A DNA stretch of 61,408 bases from positions 1 through 61,408 of the forward strand of contig JAHBMJ010005442.1 of assembly GCA_018398765.1 (NCBI GenBank), read 5' to 3'. Within the stretch, counting starts at the first letter, position 1. The number at the start of each line of letters is the position of its first letter. Below, piece by piece: positions 35,149 through 49,932 of this stretch. A model generated the notes under the pieces. The model was not told the origin of the DNA. It worked only from the letters and a program-made list of their open reading frames with translations, and did no database searches. This stretch comes from Chromera velia (taxonomy: Eukaryota; Sar; Chromeraceae). Both the position numbers and the translations under genes were made by a program.

Positions 35149-36586
35149 CCTGAAGCCACTCTCGCTAAAAAACGCGTATCAGATTATATCAAGGTTCTCA
35201 GTTTCCCGCCAGAGTTTGTGACAAGATCTACCGAGTAAAAATTTGTCATGGATCGGCAAACTCAGATGACATAGTTCAAATGTCAATCTGCACGATGTGT
35301 CGCAGAAAATTCGGGTGGGATATCGGCAGCAGGAAGAAGAAGTCTTGCGCGTAGACGGTGGTATAGAAGAGAAGCGAGGCACGACACCAGATAGACACAC
35401 TTCTAAAAACACGTAGACGGCGCGTCTGGCTGAGAACACACGGACTGCTTCGGACATGAGCGAACGTGGCGATGCCAGTCAGAGGATGTTGGAGGCTGTT
35501 GGAGAAATGCCAGGACGAAACAGCGGTTGGCGGTCGAGCGAAAACTGTGGAAGTTCATCAGGCCGTCTCCCCTGAATCTCTATAGCGATTACAGGATGAT
35601 TACTCTGCGTCTCTACGCGAGGCGCACGAAATGCGCGCGTATACTTTGCAATTTTCCATTGCGCCGCCGGCGGCGCGGCCCGGCCCTTTAAATTTTTCAA
35701 ATTCAACATACAGCTAACTATCCAAAAAGTCAACTAAAGTCGACTAAAAATAACTAAAAAAAACAATCTGCTGGGTCTGACTGGATCGGTTTTTTTTTTT
35801 CTTGAAGCCTGAGTATGATTCTTTAAGTAAAATTTAAATTAATTAAAATTAATTTAAATTCGTGCATAGTCCTTTTTTTTTTTTTTAATTTTAGCATGCA
35901 TAGTCTTTTTGTTTGTATTCATACGTCTATGATTTTAGTTTTTCATATTACTTCTAGTTTCTATCTATTTCCACCTAATATCAATCTCGGTCACACTCTA
36001 GCTACCGTAAAGCCTTACTAGTGCCTCAAAATTTTTTACGTAGTAATATACGGTGCTAGTGGATCTAGAATTTAACTAGACTTAACTTAACTTAACTCCA
36101 CATCATCAGTACAATGTAGTACAATGATACTACAATCTTTCTTCTTCTAAATTAAAGAGATAAAAAAAAAATCTGTGAATTTAAAACACTGAATTTAAAA
36201 AGATCTTTGACTGTCAAAAGTCAAGAAACAAATCGTTGAGCCCCTTGTTCTCTTGACACATATTTTCATCTGATTTCATCGTATCAACGCAGTACTTAAT
36301 GACGTTCGTAACCCCTGTTTCCCCCTGGTCTGTAAAGGTTGTGGCAGTCGAGGATGAGCAGGCGTCTTCCGGGTTGCTTGCAGCTGCAACGCCACATACG
36401 CATGGAGAGAGAAATTGTGTGGGACATCGCGGGATACAGACGGAAACCCTGTCAATGCTGAAAGGCTTTGTCTATTTCCGGGGAAACAAAAAAGCAGAAG
36501 GAGGACGGCTGGACAAACTGCTTGGAAGAAAGAGAAACATCCAGATGGATTTAGCTTTAAGGGCAGATTGTTCAGCAAGCTGTCAG
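35149..36586. other. intergenic DNA upstream of the TAF2-like gene
   Basis: Includes the presumed promoter side of the TAF2-like gene (35149-35460), a short GC island (about 35664-35690, GCCGCCGGCGGCGCGGCCCG) and AT-rich DNA at 35700-36250 with A and T homopolymers. No gene or recognisable promoter element is seen. Confidence 0.45.
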
Positions 36587-39500
36587 TCATTCTGTTGTCA
36601 TAGGGATTGAAGGACTGACCATGAGAGCCCTCTTCGTTTCTTTTGCAAATTCAAACCCGTCAGCTTCTCTATAAGCCGCCACAGCCACTGTGCGCATCCC
36701 GTCTGCATCGACCAGCTGTGCCTCTGAGAGGGCATTAGACATACCCATTCTCCCCGTGGAGGTCTTCAGTGATCGCGGTTGGCTTGATCGGAGAGCTCGG
36801 CGCAGGGCGGTTCCGGTTGCAGGGGGTGGTTGCGGAGGAGGAATCAAATTCCCCCCCTGCGTGCGGCGTTTGGCAGCGGCTTTGGCACTCACTGCTTGCT
36901 TAAAGCGTGTGCGAATTGAGGTGCCTCTTGGCATCTGTTCGAAAACATCTCGGTCAGCCTCACCGGACGGTTCGAGAGAAATGACATCGTTTCGCACTGA
37001 CGCTGCACCGTCATCGCACAGTGCACATCCATGGCTGTCACGTTCGTACGGCAGAAGGTGTCTATGCCTCTGTTGAGGACACCCTGGAGATGTCCAATTA
37101 CGAACAGACGGCCACGCGTCTCTGTGTTTCTTGATAACACCCTCTACACGGGTTCTTTCCATGGCTGCTGTGAAGGACGATGCTTTTTGTGATGCTTTAA
37201 TCGGACGGGGAAAGGTTCGAATGTCGAAAGACGAAGCCTCGCTACCCGTCTCCTCGCGGGCCCCCTGACTCCTTCTGGCTGTAGTAAAACCTGAACCTAG
37301 GCCTGTACGGCCCCCTCCTAGGTGCTCAGATTCAGGAGAGGGTGAATACAAGTCCGGACTCAATCCCGCTCTTTCTGCTGCGTCCTTTTTGGCTCTTTTG
37401 AATTTCAGTGACGTGAGGAAGGCAGTTGCTCTTCCCTGACGACCCGAAGCACCGGGAGGGGGGGCGATTTGGCATGCATCCAATTTCGGCGTTGCACAGT
37501 ACCACCCATCCATCCAGCCGTCCTGGCCTTCAGGATATTCCTCGTGAACTTTCCGGGGTACACTTCCCCGATAATCTGTGCTCGCGTGGGAATAGGAGGA
37601 GAACCGATCATCAACCACCCCAAGCTCTTCCCTCAGTCCCTCCCCAGGATTGAGGTCAAACGCATCTGTGACAAGAGGGCCTTGTCGGTGGTCCCAATGG
37701 ACCTGTGCAGGGATGTGCTGGGGTTTTGAGGTTCTCTCGGCATTGCCGTGTTGTCCACGTGCAAAGGAATCATACTCAACGCGATGGGCCCCAGGGTCTG
37801 ACTCTTCAACCTCCTCCCCTCCCCCACGCCCGAACGTCGGAAGACCTAAAGAGCCGGGAGCCGTACCAAGACGAGCATCCAACTCCCTTACTCTCGCACT
37901 CAATCTACTTGCACCTAGCGGGGCTGTCGCTACCATGCGGTTGGTTCCTTGTGCATCCCCTCTATCGGGACTTTGCGGGAGGACAGAGGGGCTTTCAGAA
38001 ATCCTCCATGATACAGGAAACCTTGCAGCAGTGGACTTCGGACGGGCAGTTGAGAGCGTATCTAGGCCCTCGTGATGGGTAGCGGGGACGTCCCCACCCA
38101 CAGAAACCCCCAATCCGGTCCCGGCACCTGCACCCAGGGTGACTGCTGAGTCCGGACGAGACCGCGCACGCCCGACCCCCCTACCCGGTGTATCCCCGGG
38201 GTGCTCTACAGGTTGCAGAACCATATGGCTGGATACACCTTGCTGGGACTGCTGGGCGCCACTCTCTTCTACCCTTTGCAACGCCTGATGCGCAGCGCAC
38301 AGAGCAGAAGCGGAGGGGGATTGGGGGTCATCCGATGCTCTTGTTTTGAGGGCACCTCGGAGAGCCTGCGTTTCACGTCTCTCTCGGTCCTCATGCATGG
38401 TATCTGCCCGAAGGCTTCCGGTCATGGCTGCATATTCACCGCTGTCTAACGGTCCCTCTGCATCGAAGTCAATCCCCCCGACTGCCGCGCCCTCGCGAGA
38501 GGGACTGCGGAAATCGGGGGGGGGGAAACCGTACCCATCGTCCTCTGACGTGAAGGGCGTGACAACTCGCTCCCATGAACCGGCAGCTCCCCCTCCCCCC
38601 CCTCCCACTTGGCCGAGGTAGGGCAGAGACTTCATACCCACACGAAGCCCCCCCGTGACTGAAACAGCCGTGCCCTCAAGGCTTGCGTGAGCTGCACCAC
38701 GAGTATAGAGCTGCCTGGAGATGTTGTTGACTGCCGTGACGCTCAACCGGTCGATTCTGCAAGCAATTGCAACCAAAGAAAAGTGAATTGAGCGAAAAAC
38801 AAAATTCTTAACAGCTCTTTGACTTATTGGACCTTGTGAAAGGTTGTGTAAAATTCCAACAGTAACATGTCTACGATGACACAAAACGCACTCATTTCTC
38901 AGGAATACAAAAAGAAAGGTCAAAGGACAACGGACCTTGAGTGATCGAACAGCCTGAAAGCACGCGGTTTGAGGGTATCCTCAAGGTGGTCTGCCGAGTT
39001 CCTGTCTTCATTTCTTTGAAATACACGCCAATCACAAAAGACGCTTGCGGCAGAGTGCGGCCTTGTTGCGGCCACCTCCTGTGACAGCTCTGTGGCCCGT
39101 CCGTACACAACCTCAGCCCTGCATGCAGAAAGCGGTCACTTTGCAATCACCACTATCTCGTAGTCAGATCAGGACTCGCATGAAAACTGGTGAAGAGCAA
39201 AACAGCACGAATTCCCACAAACGCTCTGTGAAATCCAGTCAAACGTGTATCATTCACATCTCAAAGCCCAAGGAACGACGCGAAGTATCTACTAATTTTC
39301 GTCAATTCATCTGATTCTGCCTACACGAAAACTTCCATTCAACCCGAAATCATGTCCCCCACCCTGACGTCCTGTTTCTTGACTGTTCTTTCGCTCTACG
39401 TCTCTCCTCCGTTTGTCACTGAACTGTTTCGCCATAAATGCTAAGTACTACATCGGAATCCATGCATGTCTGAGTCTTCCATCCACAGGTGATGCGTCCA

Positions 39501-40331
39501 CCGTCTCTCTGTCTCCCACCTCTGTGTTTCCCCGCTCTTTGAAAAGCCCTCTGTTTCTCGTGCACTATCTCTGCTGACAAACCTGCAATCTCCGACGAGT
39601 GGTACCATTAGAGGTGACGAAATGCTGTGCTTCAGAGCACGCGTTCCCTCATGTGGCTCCGGAGGTTCGGGGGCTGCGAACGGCCCCCGGAATCCTGTGT
39701 CCGCCTCAAACAAGGGTGGTGGAATGTAGGTTCCGGCAAAGAAATCTGAGTGTTGATTTCCCAGTATCTTGCCAGTAGAAGCGGAACTGGGGAGAACGGA
39801 TGGGCTGCGTTGGAGTCCAGGCGAGCGAGTCCGCGCCCGTGTGGGGGGTTTCGAAAAGTATCGGTCTAACTTCAATTGGCGTGCTGTCGGCATGCTGTGA
39901 AGCGAACGGGACTTCTGAAGTTTCAACTGACTTTCCGACGTGGTTCTTCCCAAAGCCACAGCTCCACGACTGAGAGTCCGTTCCAGCCTCCCCCTCTTCT
40001 CTTCTGTGTTGGCGAGAACATTGAGCCGGTTGGACAGCTCTGTTTCGGCTTCGCACGCGCTGCAATAGTGTCCTGCACTTTTTGAGAAAGCTGTTTCAAC
40101 AGGTATGGTGACATTCGTACCCCTTGATGCACAGCTCTCAGTCTCAGTCTCATCGGGCTGTCTTGCAATGTCTGGGCTGGAGGTTGCAAGGTAGTTCTGC
40201 AATTCCTCGTGGAATTCATTCGACTGTTGAGCTGAGTCCCCACCTCTCGCCTTGTTGTTTCGTGTCTGTACCGCACCGCTGTTATCAAAGAAACGAGTGC
40301 GAGTGCCAGCAAAAGAGACTCCCTTTTTCAT
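36587..40331 (-). CDS. unrecognised ~1,033-residue low-complexity protein (3 exons)
   Basis: Exons (minus): 40331-39583, 39118-38936, 38756-36587. Donors GCAG|GTTTGT and CAAG|GTCCGT; acceptors ATGCAG and TTGCAG. Both junctions join AG|G and AG|A in phase 2, so the model is well supported. The first true ATG in exon 1 is at 40331 (MKKGVSFAGTRTRFFDNS). The most conserved-looking part is around exon 2 (CDWRVFQRNEDRNSADHLED) and the start of exon 3 (RIDRLSVTAVNNISRQLYTR). The rest is rich in Arg, Ser, Gly and Pro and probably disordered. No signal peptide, transmembrane helix or named domain is visible. A cytoplasmic, cytoskeletal or nuclear scaffold would fit the composition, but I assign no function. 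A further 3' exon is possible. Confidence 0.65.
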
Positions 40332-42646
<2,315 letters not shown>

Positions 42647-44785
42647 TTGATTTGACATGGTGAAAGCAATTCATCAGCGTTCTTTGATTTGTTCCGCCAG
42701 GAGGCGAAGCAATAATGATTGAAAAAACGTTGTTGGATAATGAAAAAGCCTTCTTAAAAATACCGAGCGCGTTTTTAAAACTTAATTCGACCTTTAAATT
42801 TTGAATGTCTTCAATAATTTTCACAATGTATCTTAAGAGTTTTGTCATCTAGTTTTAAGTAGTTTGCCTCTTTTTTTACTAACCTGATAGAGCATCATTA
42901 CTAAAAAATATATCACAACATTAATAAGTCATTGCAGTCAGACCGTAAAGGTAATTTATAAGGCGTCAAAAATATAGTGATTTACTTATTGAATTATACA
43001 GAAAAACAGTAAAAGAAATAGTGCATGGGAGTTTACTAGCTAGGGGAGCTTAACGCTCTAGTTACTAGTAGTAGTAGCCTAAGGTAGTAACGTTACAACT
43101 GCGATGCAAGTTAGACATATCTTTGATTGAACTTGAATTAACGTACTACTGAACTTACTATTATTCAACTTAGATTCAGCTATAACTGAGTAAGAAACAT
43201 GCAATAAATTCTGTGAAGAAATAAACTTAGTATCATAGTTCTAGCCACGGTTCAAGTTGGATACATGCTGCCATGGACAGCGTATTGCAGGGAGCGTTTA
43301 TAGTTATAGCTCCACTTTAGTAGTTGAAATACGTTGTCACGTTGAATTGAAACTATATAGACTCTATTATAGAGTTTTCAAACAATAACATAATCAATCA
43401 AAAGTGACCTATACTAACTTAAGACAGCTTAAAACCATAATTAAAACTTTTTAAAACTACAGGCTCATATGAGTAACAAATTAAACTTTGATTTGGTTAA
43501 TTTAATATAAAACAAGATACAAAAGAATTACTATAAACAATGTTAGGAACAAAATCTGCACCGTTTCAAAGCCAAATATTTTGTATAAACTGAAATCTGA
43601 CATTATAAAGTATGCTTTCTGTCAGGCTCTCTCTCTCTCCCTCTGTGTGTGTGTGTGACTCGGAGAGAGAGGGGGGGGGAGAGGGGGGGGAGACAGAGAG
43701 AGAGTTCGTGTGCATGTTCCCACGCGCGACCGCGTCACGGTCCGTGTATGAGTTTGGTGTCGTCATGCACATGCAGTTTGGTTTGCAGTTGGGTGGGCAG
43801 TTGAGTCATAATTGAGTGATAAATGTATACCACTGTGAGAGCAGATCAGCTGTTGAGGTGACTGGTTGCAGACAGGAAATTCGCCAGGTAAAACTACCAA
43901 CAGTACATAGGACACAGCAATGCACAGATTAACAAAATGCAATGAACAATGGATATCATGAAGGTCAAGCGAGGATACAGATCCTCAGCCAGAGGAACTT
44001 GCCCGCGCAGAGCTGAGGGTTCGGAGCGGTCATTTGATCGATTCTCGGAGTGGTTGGTTGATCAATTCGTGCCTCACACAAGAGGATCATGTACCTGTAA
44101 TCGTGCTTACGGACTTCTGTGAAAGGCTCACACACTGTTTGCAGCATAACGGAAGAGTCCGAGAATTAAGCAGGCTTACAGCCAGCCTCAACTCTTTCCA
44201 AGCCTCCGCCTCTTGTAAATTGGTCACGAAACCTGTTTAAACAGTCCAGCAGGCACAAAAACCAGTCCCCAACCCTTCACACGTTCTTCACCCTTACTGT
44301 ACGAATGCTATGTGCTGCGCCCAGCTTTCTTCCCGCGGCAGGGCCCTGGAGCGCCTGAACGTCTGTCACAAACAGACGAAGAAACCTCGGCAGTCAGGAA
44401 ACTCAGTGGCATAGGTCATGGTCGGCCAAGGAGCACCCGCCAGCGTGACATCCAGAATCCAGTGGCCGGACAGTAGAGCCAGTGCGCGTTGACAAACATA
44501 ACTCAGAGACCCCCACCCCACCCCACCCCCCACCCCTCTCGTTGTGTGTTCGAACCCGGGAAAGACGCCCTTGCCCAACCCACCCCCGAAACCTGCACAT
44601 CTTTTCACATTTGGACGATCTCCGCCGCAGTTCCACTCTCGTCGAAGTTTTCTTTGCTTGCACAGCACTCTTCGTGCCCACTGTTCCAGTCTATCCAAGA
44701 ACAAGGCTTCCTACCGACCCAACTATCCAAAAATAACACCGATCTCTCACAGAAAATTGAGCATAGACGGTGACATCTTTGCTTG
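42647..44785. other. intergenic DNA, AT-rich then low complexity
   Basis: 42650-43600 is strongly AT-rich with no frames of interest. 43620-43710 has a TC/TG tract followed by a GA-rich tract. 43960-44730 carries minus-strand frames of up to 112 codons (for example 44366-44704, and one around 44230-44100 that reads FVTNLQEAEAWKELRLAV). These could be exons of a short minus-strand gene ending at 45157, but I could not join them in phase. Confidence 0.35.
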
Positions 44786-45157
44786 TCATACCGGCATTTT
44801 TTCTGCAGGTAAGGCAAAATGAAACAGACGTGAGCGAAAATATTGAATGCTGGCAGCGTGGACGAGAGGAAGGGTCTGAGAGGGGAAACAGCACGAACCT
44901 GCTTCTTGCAAAAGCTTCTTGCGCACAGAGCCCGCGCGAGAGTCGCCCTTTAGTGACTTCGTAAGTTCAGCTCCTTCTTGAGATGTGGCTGATGGAGGCT
45001 TATGTACTTTGATTGTATAAGGGCCGTCCTCTCGACTGGGCGCGCCCTGAGCATCCGCCGCTACTGGAGCTGGAGAGACCTTTACCGCCGCTGATGGAGC
45101 CTGTCTTTCTACTCCCGGCTCCTCTTTGGTCGCTGGTTTGCGACAACAAGGAAGCAT
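44786..45157 (-). CDS. possible small N-terminally acylated protein
   Basis: Minus-strand frame of about 123 codons that starts MLPCCRKPATKEEPG. The adjacent cysteines right after the start resemble dual-palmitoylation N-termini. The next ~60 residues are Ala/Pro/Lys-rich and the C-terminal half is basic. A CAG|GTTCGT donor at 44898 and a CTGCAG acceptor near 44811 allow an alternative spliced form with the same last residues (KMPV). No domain is recognised. It may be the first exon of a longer gene. Confidence 0.3.
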   Translation of the reverse strand: MLPCCRKPATKEEPGVERQAPSAAVKVSPAPVAADAQGAPSREDGPYTIKVHKPPSATSQEGAELTKSLKGDSRAGSVRKKLLQEAGSCCFPSQTLPLVHAASIQYFRSRLFHFALPAEKMPV

Positions 45158-45765
45158 TGCGAAGACCTTCGCGAGCACCCGTCGTCACTCGAATCAGGCT
45201 ACGAAAATTGGTGGACCGAGAGAAGTCCAGCCGCTTTCAAATTTCACAGAGATTTTCAGATACAGGTCGGAGTTGAGTGCCACAAGAGTGCTTGCCTAAA
45301 TGCACACGCTCCTATATCTGGCATGTGGATGTAAGTTCAAGAAAGAAGATTGGAAGATCCACACCGAAAGCAACGTACATGCATGCAATTAATGCATTCG
45401 ACTAAAATCGGATGGCCCCGGAAACTCGGCGGAAAGCTGCCAAAATTCGCTTTCACGGCCGCTCGCATGCATGCATGCAGAATTTGCATGGGGGTATATG
45501 CATCGCGGGGCCGCAGTGGGAGGAACTGGAAATCGCGAGCCCATCAACGGGAAGTATCGGCCGGGAAGTTCATGTACACTCCGCTGCTCTGAATGCGTCC
45601 ATGTTAGCTGGCAAGGGTGCCTTCTGAAGTGTTGTCCGCTTGTAGACTTCCTCGCTCCGTTCCTCTGTTTTCAATCCGCCGTGTGGAAGCAGGCTTTCTT
45701 CATTTTTCTGGAGACGCCGTTCCTGTCTCCTTTCCCCTCATCTTCTTTTCGGGGTTGCGACCGCG
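45158..45765. other. 5' flank of the transporter gene
   Basis: Contains a member of the GGCCCCGGAAA dispersed repeat (45412-45450) next to GCATGCATGCATGC. The open frames here are in a different phase from the transporter start and lack support. Confidence 0.4.
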
Positions 45766-48681
45766 ATGAAGACAACAAAAGGGGGACTCGATGCGATCCC
45801 CGAGTGGCGAAAGTGGATCCCCGTTCTCGGAGGGATGATCTTGAACACAACGCTGGGTCCGTCAGTCGGTCCTTCAGCCATCTAACTGTCTTCAGTACGA
45901 CTTCATGCTCCCCCCGAACACAACCTTTGTGTTATGTTCAATGCAGGGACTGTGTATAGTTACGGAAACCTGGCACCCTACTTCATCAGTTACATGCGGA
46001 GCTTTGGATCTACCACGCGCTACAAGGTCAGGAAACGGGCACGGACTCTGATCTGAGCTTTAACGAGAATGACCCAGATTGTTGACTTGTTTTCGTTTCT
46101 CTCTCTCTCCCTCTCCATGCAGGATGCAAGTTGGGTCTACACCGGCACTATGGTTGGCATGGCTTTTGCGATGCCGTTCGGTGGACTGCTGGAAAGCTAC
46201 GTTGGACCTAGCTGGTCAGTCACCCTTCCGCTTCTATGTTGCCATTCTCCGTCTTCCCTTCTGCCTTTCAATGCGCAATCTGTCCTACATACCTGTGTTG
46301 TGCCCGCAGGGCAGCGCTGATAGGAGGGATGACGATGTCGCTGGGTGTATACGTTTCCCAGTGGTCGTGCGTGTGCTTTCCGGGACTGCTGATGACGTAC
46401 GGTCTGGTCATGGGAGTCGGGGTGGGACTTGCCTACGCGTGTCCGCTGGTGTGCGGGCTTCGTTGGATGCCGGACCGCAAAGGTCTCGTGTCGGGCATCC
46501 TGATTGCCTCGTTCGGCCTCGGAGCATCGATTTTTGCCGGGGTCCAGACGCAACTGGTGAATCCCCACAACCACTCCGCTACATACGCTCCCTTTGAGGG
46601 GGCGCCCCATGAGAGGTGAGCAGCTTTGTCCGTCCTCCTCAATCTCGTTCCTTTTTGTTACCATGGCTGCCTCTGGTCTGACCCGCCCCCAACCCTTCAC
46701 CAAATGCAAACAGTAGAAGAAAATCGTCTGTGTCTCTCTGGTCCGTTTCTCTGTATGTGCAGCGTGGATGCCAGTGTTTGTGTGTCTGCTTTCTGCATTT
46801 ATGCCCAAAGGTGTTCTGATCCCTGCAAATCTGCATGTTCAGGACCAACTTTGACACACCTTCCGTTTGTTTTTGTGCGTGGGTCTTTAACTTGGGTTCC
46901 ATGTCCTTTTGATCGACTTCTGTGTCCTGTTTTGAGCAGGTACTTTGACGATCCAGACGTCCTCGAGCGTGTGCCTCCTTTTTTTGAGAAGCTGGCTCTC
47001 ATCTTTGCACTGATGCAAGTGACAGGGGCGTTGCTGCTTCAGAACCCCCCGAGCAATAATGCGGTCCCACCGGTTGACTCGGGGAAAGAGGGGGGGCGTG
47101 AGAGGTCAGCGTTGACTCTCTTGCTTGATTTGCTTTTTTTCTGCTTTTTGCTCTTCCTTTTTCATCGCTGAGTCAGACTGACGGGCTGTAGGCGATCTTC
47201 TTGTTTCGTCTCTCAATCGAATTCCCAAAAGGTTGATGCTTTCGTTTGTTCCGAGAGGTCTTTACTCTCCCACTGCTAATTTCTTTCCGGCTTGGCATCC
47301 AGATGTCAGGACTTTTTGTTTTGTGTTTTGCTTGTTGCTGGCTGCCTGCAGTGCTTGCCCAGTTCGCAAGCCTGAGGTCGTGAAGCGGTGTCCGTTTACG
47401 GGCAGGACCAGTGGGGGAGAGATTGAGAAGGCGAGTGAGAAGACGCCGCTGGTCAATGCGTCGTCGTCCTCGAAGACGGGGGGGGGAGCAACAGAGTCCC
47501 CCGGATTCAGCCACGTGAGCATTCTCGGGACACCTCATTTCTGGCGTCTCTGGTTGATTATGTTTATGATTGGCGTTGCTGTGGGGTTCATCACGCCTCT
47601 GTGGAAAGTATTGGGGTGTCGGCTTCAGGTTTCAGATTTCGATATGAGCCGACTTGGTTCGCTCCTCTGTTTCTGTAACGCTTTGGGGCGTCTCCTCTGG
47701 GGGCGTGTGGCAGACGTCCTCAGTCCGAAACACACGATGATGATTTTGACTTCCCTCGGAGCGTTGATGCTGTTTACCATTCCGTTCAGCCTTTCGGGGG
47801 GGTTTGTGACTTATGGGATTTGGGTGGCTGGTATTTTTTCGTGCGTAGGGGGGAGCTACGCCATTTTTCCTGCATGGGCTGCGACCATCTTTGGTCACAA
47901 GAATCTTGGGTCGAATTATGGTATGCTTTTTACTAGTCAGGCTGCAGCTGTGGTGACAAGCGCTGCGTTGACCACTCACTTGATGCATCGCATCGGCATT
48001 CAGGCAATGCTCGCTTTAGTCGGTTGTGCTTGTATTGCTGCATTGTATTTGTCCGCATCCTTCTACACAAAGAGACCGATTCCCGGGGTCCCGTTCTTTT
48101 CGGAAAAACCTCAAATGGTTTCGAAGGAGGTTCAGGCAGACGTCGCAGCAGAAGAAAAGGCACAGAGGATTGAGAGGGGCGAGTCCTCTCTCAGTGTGTA
48201 CGGCAGTAGAGGGGCGCACCCTCCCACTGTGTTGTATGAAGCCTTCCCGGCCTATCACCATCACACAGAGGAGGGGGAGTCGAAATGCCCTTTGTTGCGT
48301 TCCCATCACCACAAAGAGGCAGAGGGCCTCGAGGGACTGTCACAGCAACAGAGAGGAAGGGGGGGTGTTCCTCCCGTTTCCTCTTCTGTCACTCCCGCAG
48401 TGTCTGTCGGTGTGGGTGACAAGGACGTGAATTCAGAGGGAGAGGGGCTGCCAGACTCTCCCACTCCTCCGGGTTTGGCGACAATCCCTTTGAGAAAGGG
48501 ATCCAATGGGGGTGGAGGGGTAGATGGAGAGACAGAGGGAGAGGGGGAAGAACATGCGCGCACTTCTGCTTTCTCTTCTTCTCTGTCTCCGGTCAGTGCA
48601 GAGACTGCGGCAGGGTCTCATGGGGAGCCCGCCGGAAAGGTTGAGGGTGTGCAAGAGGAGAAGGGGGGACACAGTGAGTAA
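45766..48681 (+). CDS. major facilitator superfamily transporter, OFA/monocarboxylate-like (6 exons, ~687 aa)
   Basis: Exons: 45766-45856, 45947-46026, 46123-46214, 46310-46615, 46940-47104, 47352-48681. All junctions keep phase; donors are mostly GTCAGN/GTCCGT. About 12 membrane helices: six in exons 1-4 (from KWIPVLGGMILNTTLGTVYS to the helix around GLVSGILIASFGLGASIF) and six in exon 6 (from RLWLIMFMIGVAVGFITPLW to the MLALVGCACIAALYLSASF helix). The second half keeps the MFS loop motif GRLLWGRVADVL. The short N-terminus, the SYGNLAPYFISYMRSFG segment after helix 1 and the overall layout resemble the oxalate:formate antiporter and monocarboxylate branch. The substrate cannot be read from the sequence. 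A ~210-residue cytosolic C-terminal tail (from ~48100, rich in His, Gly, Ser and Glu) is unusual for the family. The membrane it acts in is unknown, as no targeting peptide precedes helix 1. Confidence 0.85.
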
Positions 48682-48720
48682 AGAAAAAGGCGCGCACACA
48701 CAGACACACACACACGCACA

Positions 48721-48771
<51 letters not shown>

Positions 48772-49548
48772 GACGGTTCACAATCCGTCCTGCCCGCTTT
48801 TGTGCCCTGTGCCTGCTTGTCCGGACGCGTTTTTTTATCATGCGCGTTTCATGTTTTCTGCATGCTCCAGCCTTTTTAGTCGATATGCGTTGTTGTGAAG
48901 TCAGGGAGTGTTTAGCTCCTCTCGTCTCTCTCCCTTCCCCCCCCCTCGTCTCGTTTTTCTCCTTCCCTGCCGGTCTTGCCCTCTCATTCACAATTTTACA
49001 CAACACCCATCGCGGTCGAAAGTGGACCGTCTGCCTCGATTTAATGCGCCGGGGGTCGCGCGCCGCAGGTTTGTTAGCGCAGATTTTTTTCCAGCTGTCT
49101 TGGTTCTGTCATTGAGCACTTTCATCTTTGTTCCAAGACGTAGTATGGCTGGGCGATGTTTGGTAAGAGATCGATAGAGTCAGACCAACAGACAGGCTTA
49201 GACAGCTGCCACTTATCCCAACAGTCATTGCAAGCATGATAAAATGAATATGGGTATGAAATCTACAAACACCGTGACGTGATAAGCTTTACAAAACCAA
49301 TGTCATTAAAGAATAATTTTTTCATAATGTTCAATAACTTGTCTAGTAACTTGAAGTAACCTAGCCATGTAGTTAGTAAACTAATTTAGAAACTGATAGA
49401 AGTAGTGATTAAAAGACAAAAGTAGATAAAACTTTATAAAAAAACTTTATATAAGAATAAGTGTAAAATAAATTAGATTGACTCGATTAGATTTAAATAA
49501 TTTTCTAAATATTTTCTAAATTGAATTTGATTTATAATTGATTGATTG
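48682..49548. other. intergenic DNA with (AC)n(AG)n tract
   Basis: 48696-48771 is an (AC)n tract that switches to (AG)n directly after the transporter stop. 49230-49548 is AT-rich. No gene is seen. Confidence 0.6.
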
Positions 49549-49556
49549 ATAATAAT

Positions 49557-49794
49557 CGTAGCATTGTGATGGGCGCCCCAGTCAGGAATCCATGCAGTGC
49601 GCGCATTACGAGCGCATTGGAGAATATGCATTAATGATTAGAATTAAAGCATGCATATGGAAGTAAAGCTTCATGCAGAAGTAGCAGTCTCTGTAGGGAA
49701 AGCAGGATAGAAGTAAAGACTCATGCATGACAATACTGCCCTATATGAACTAAGAGGAGATCTCTTAGGACGGTAGGAGCCTAGCTTCCCTACG
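49557..49794 (+). repeat. left LTR (238 bp)
   Basis: About 95% identical to the right LTR by eye: roughly ten differences, including a small indel region near position 105. This indicates a fairly young insertion. It contains ATGCAT-type short palindromes and an AGATCTCTTAGGACGGTAGG-type 3' region. Confidence 0.9.
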
Positions 49795-49932
49795 TGGAAG
49801 CAGAGCCTTAAATCGATCCAGGGAGGAAGGTAGAGTTCGAGAGTGGGACTTGCGTCCCTTATTTGAACCGTCTTCAGTACGTGTAACGCACCTTCAGTCA
49901 AGTGTGCGCAGACATGCTTTCTTTCTGTTGAG

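Noticed and set aside
44366-44704. Minus-strand 112-codon frame with HWILDVTLAGAPWPTM
   Set aside because: It looks somewhat protein-like but I could not connect it in phase to a start or to neighbouring exons. Left as unresolved sequence.
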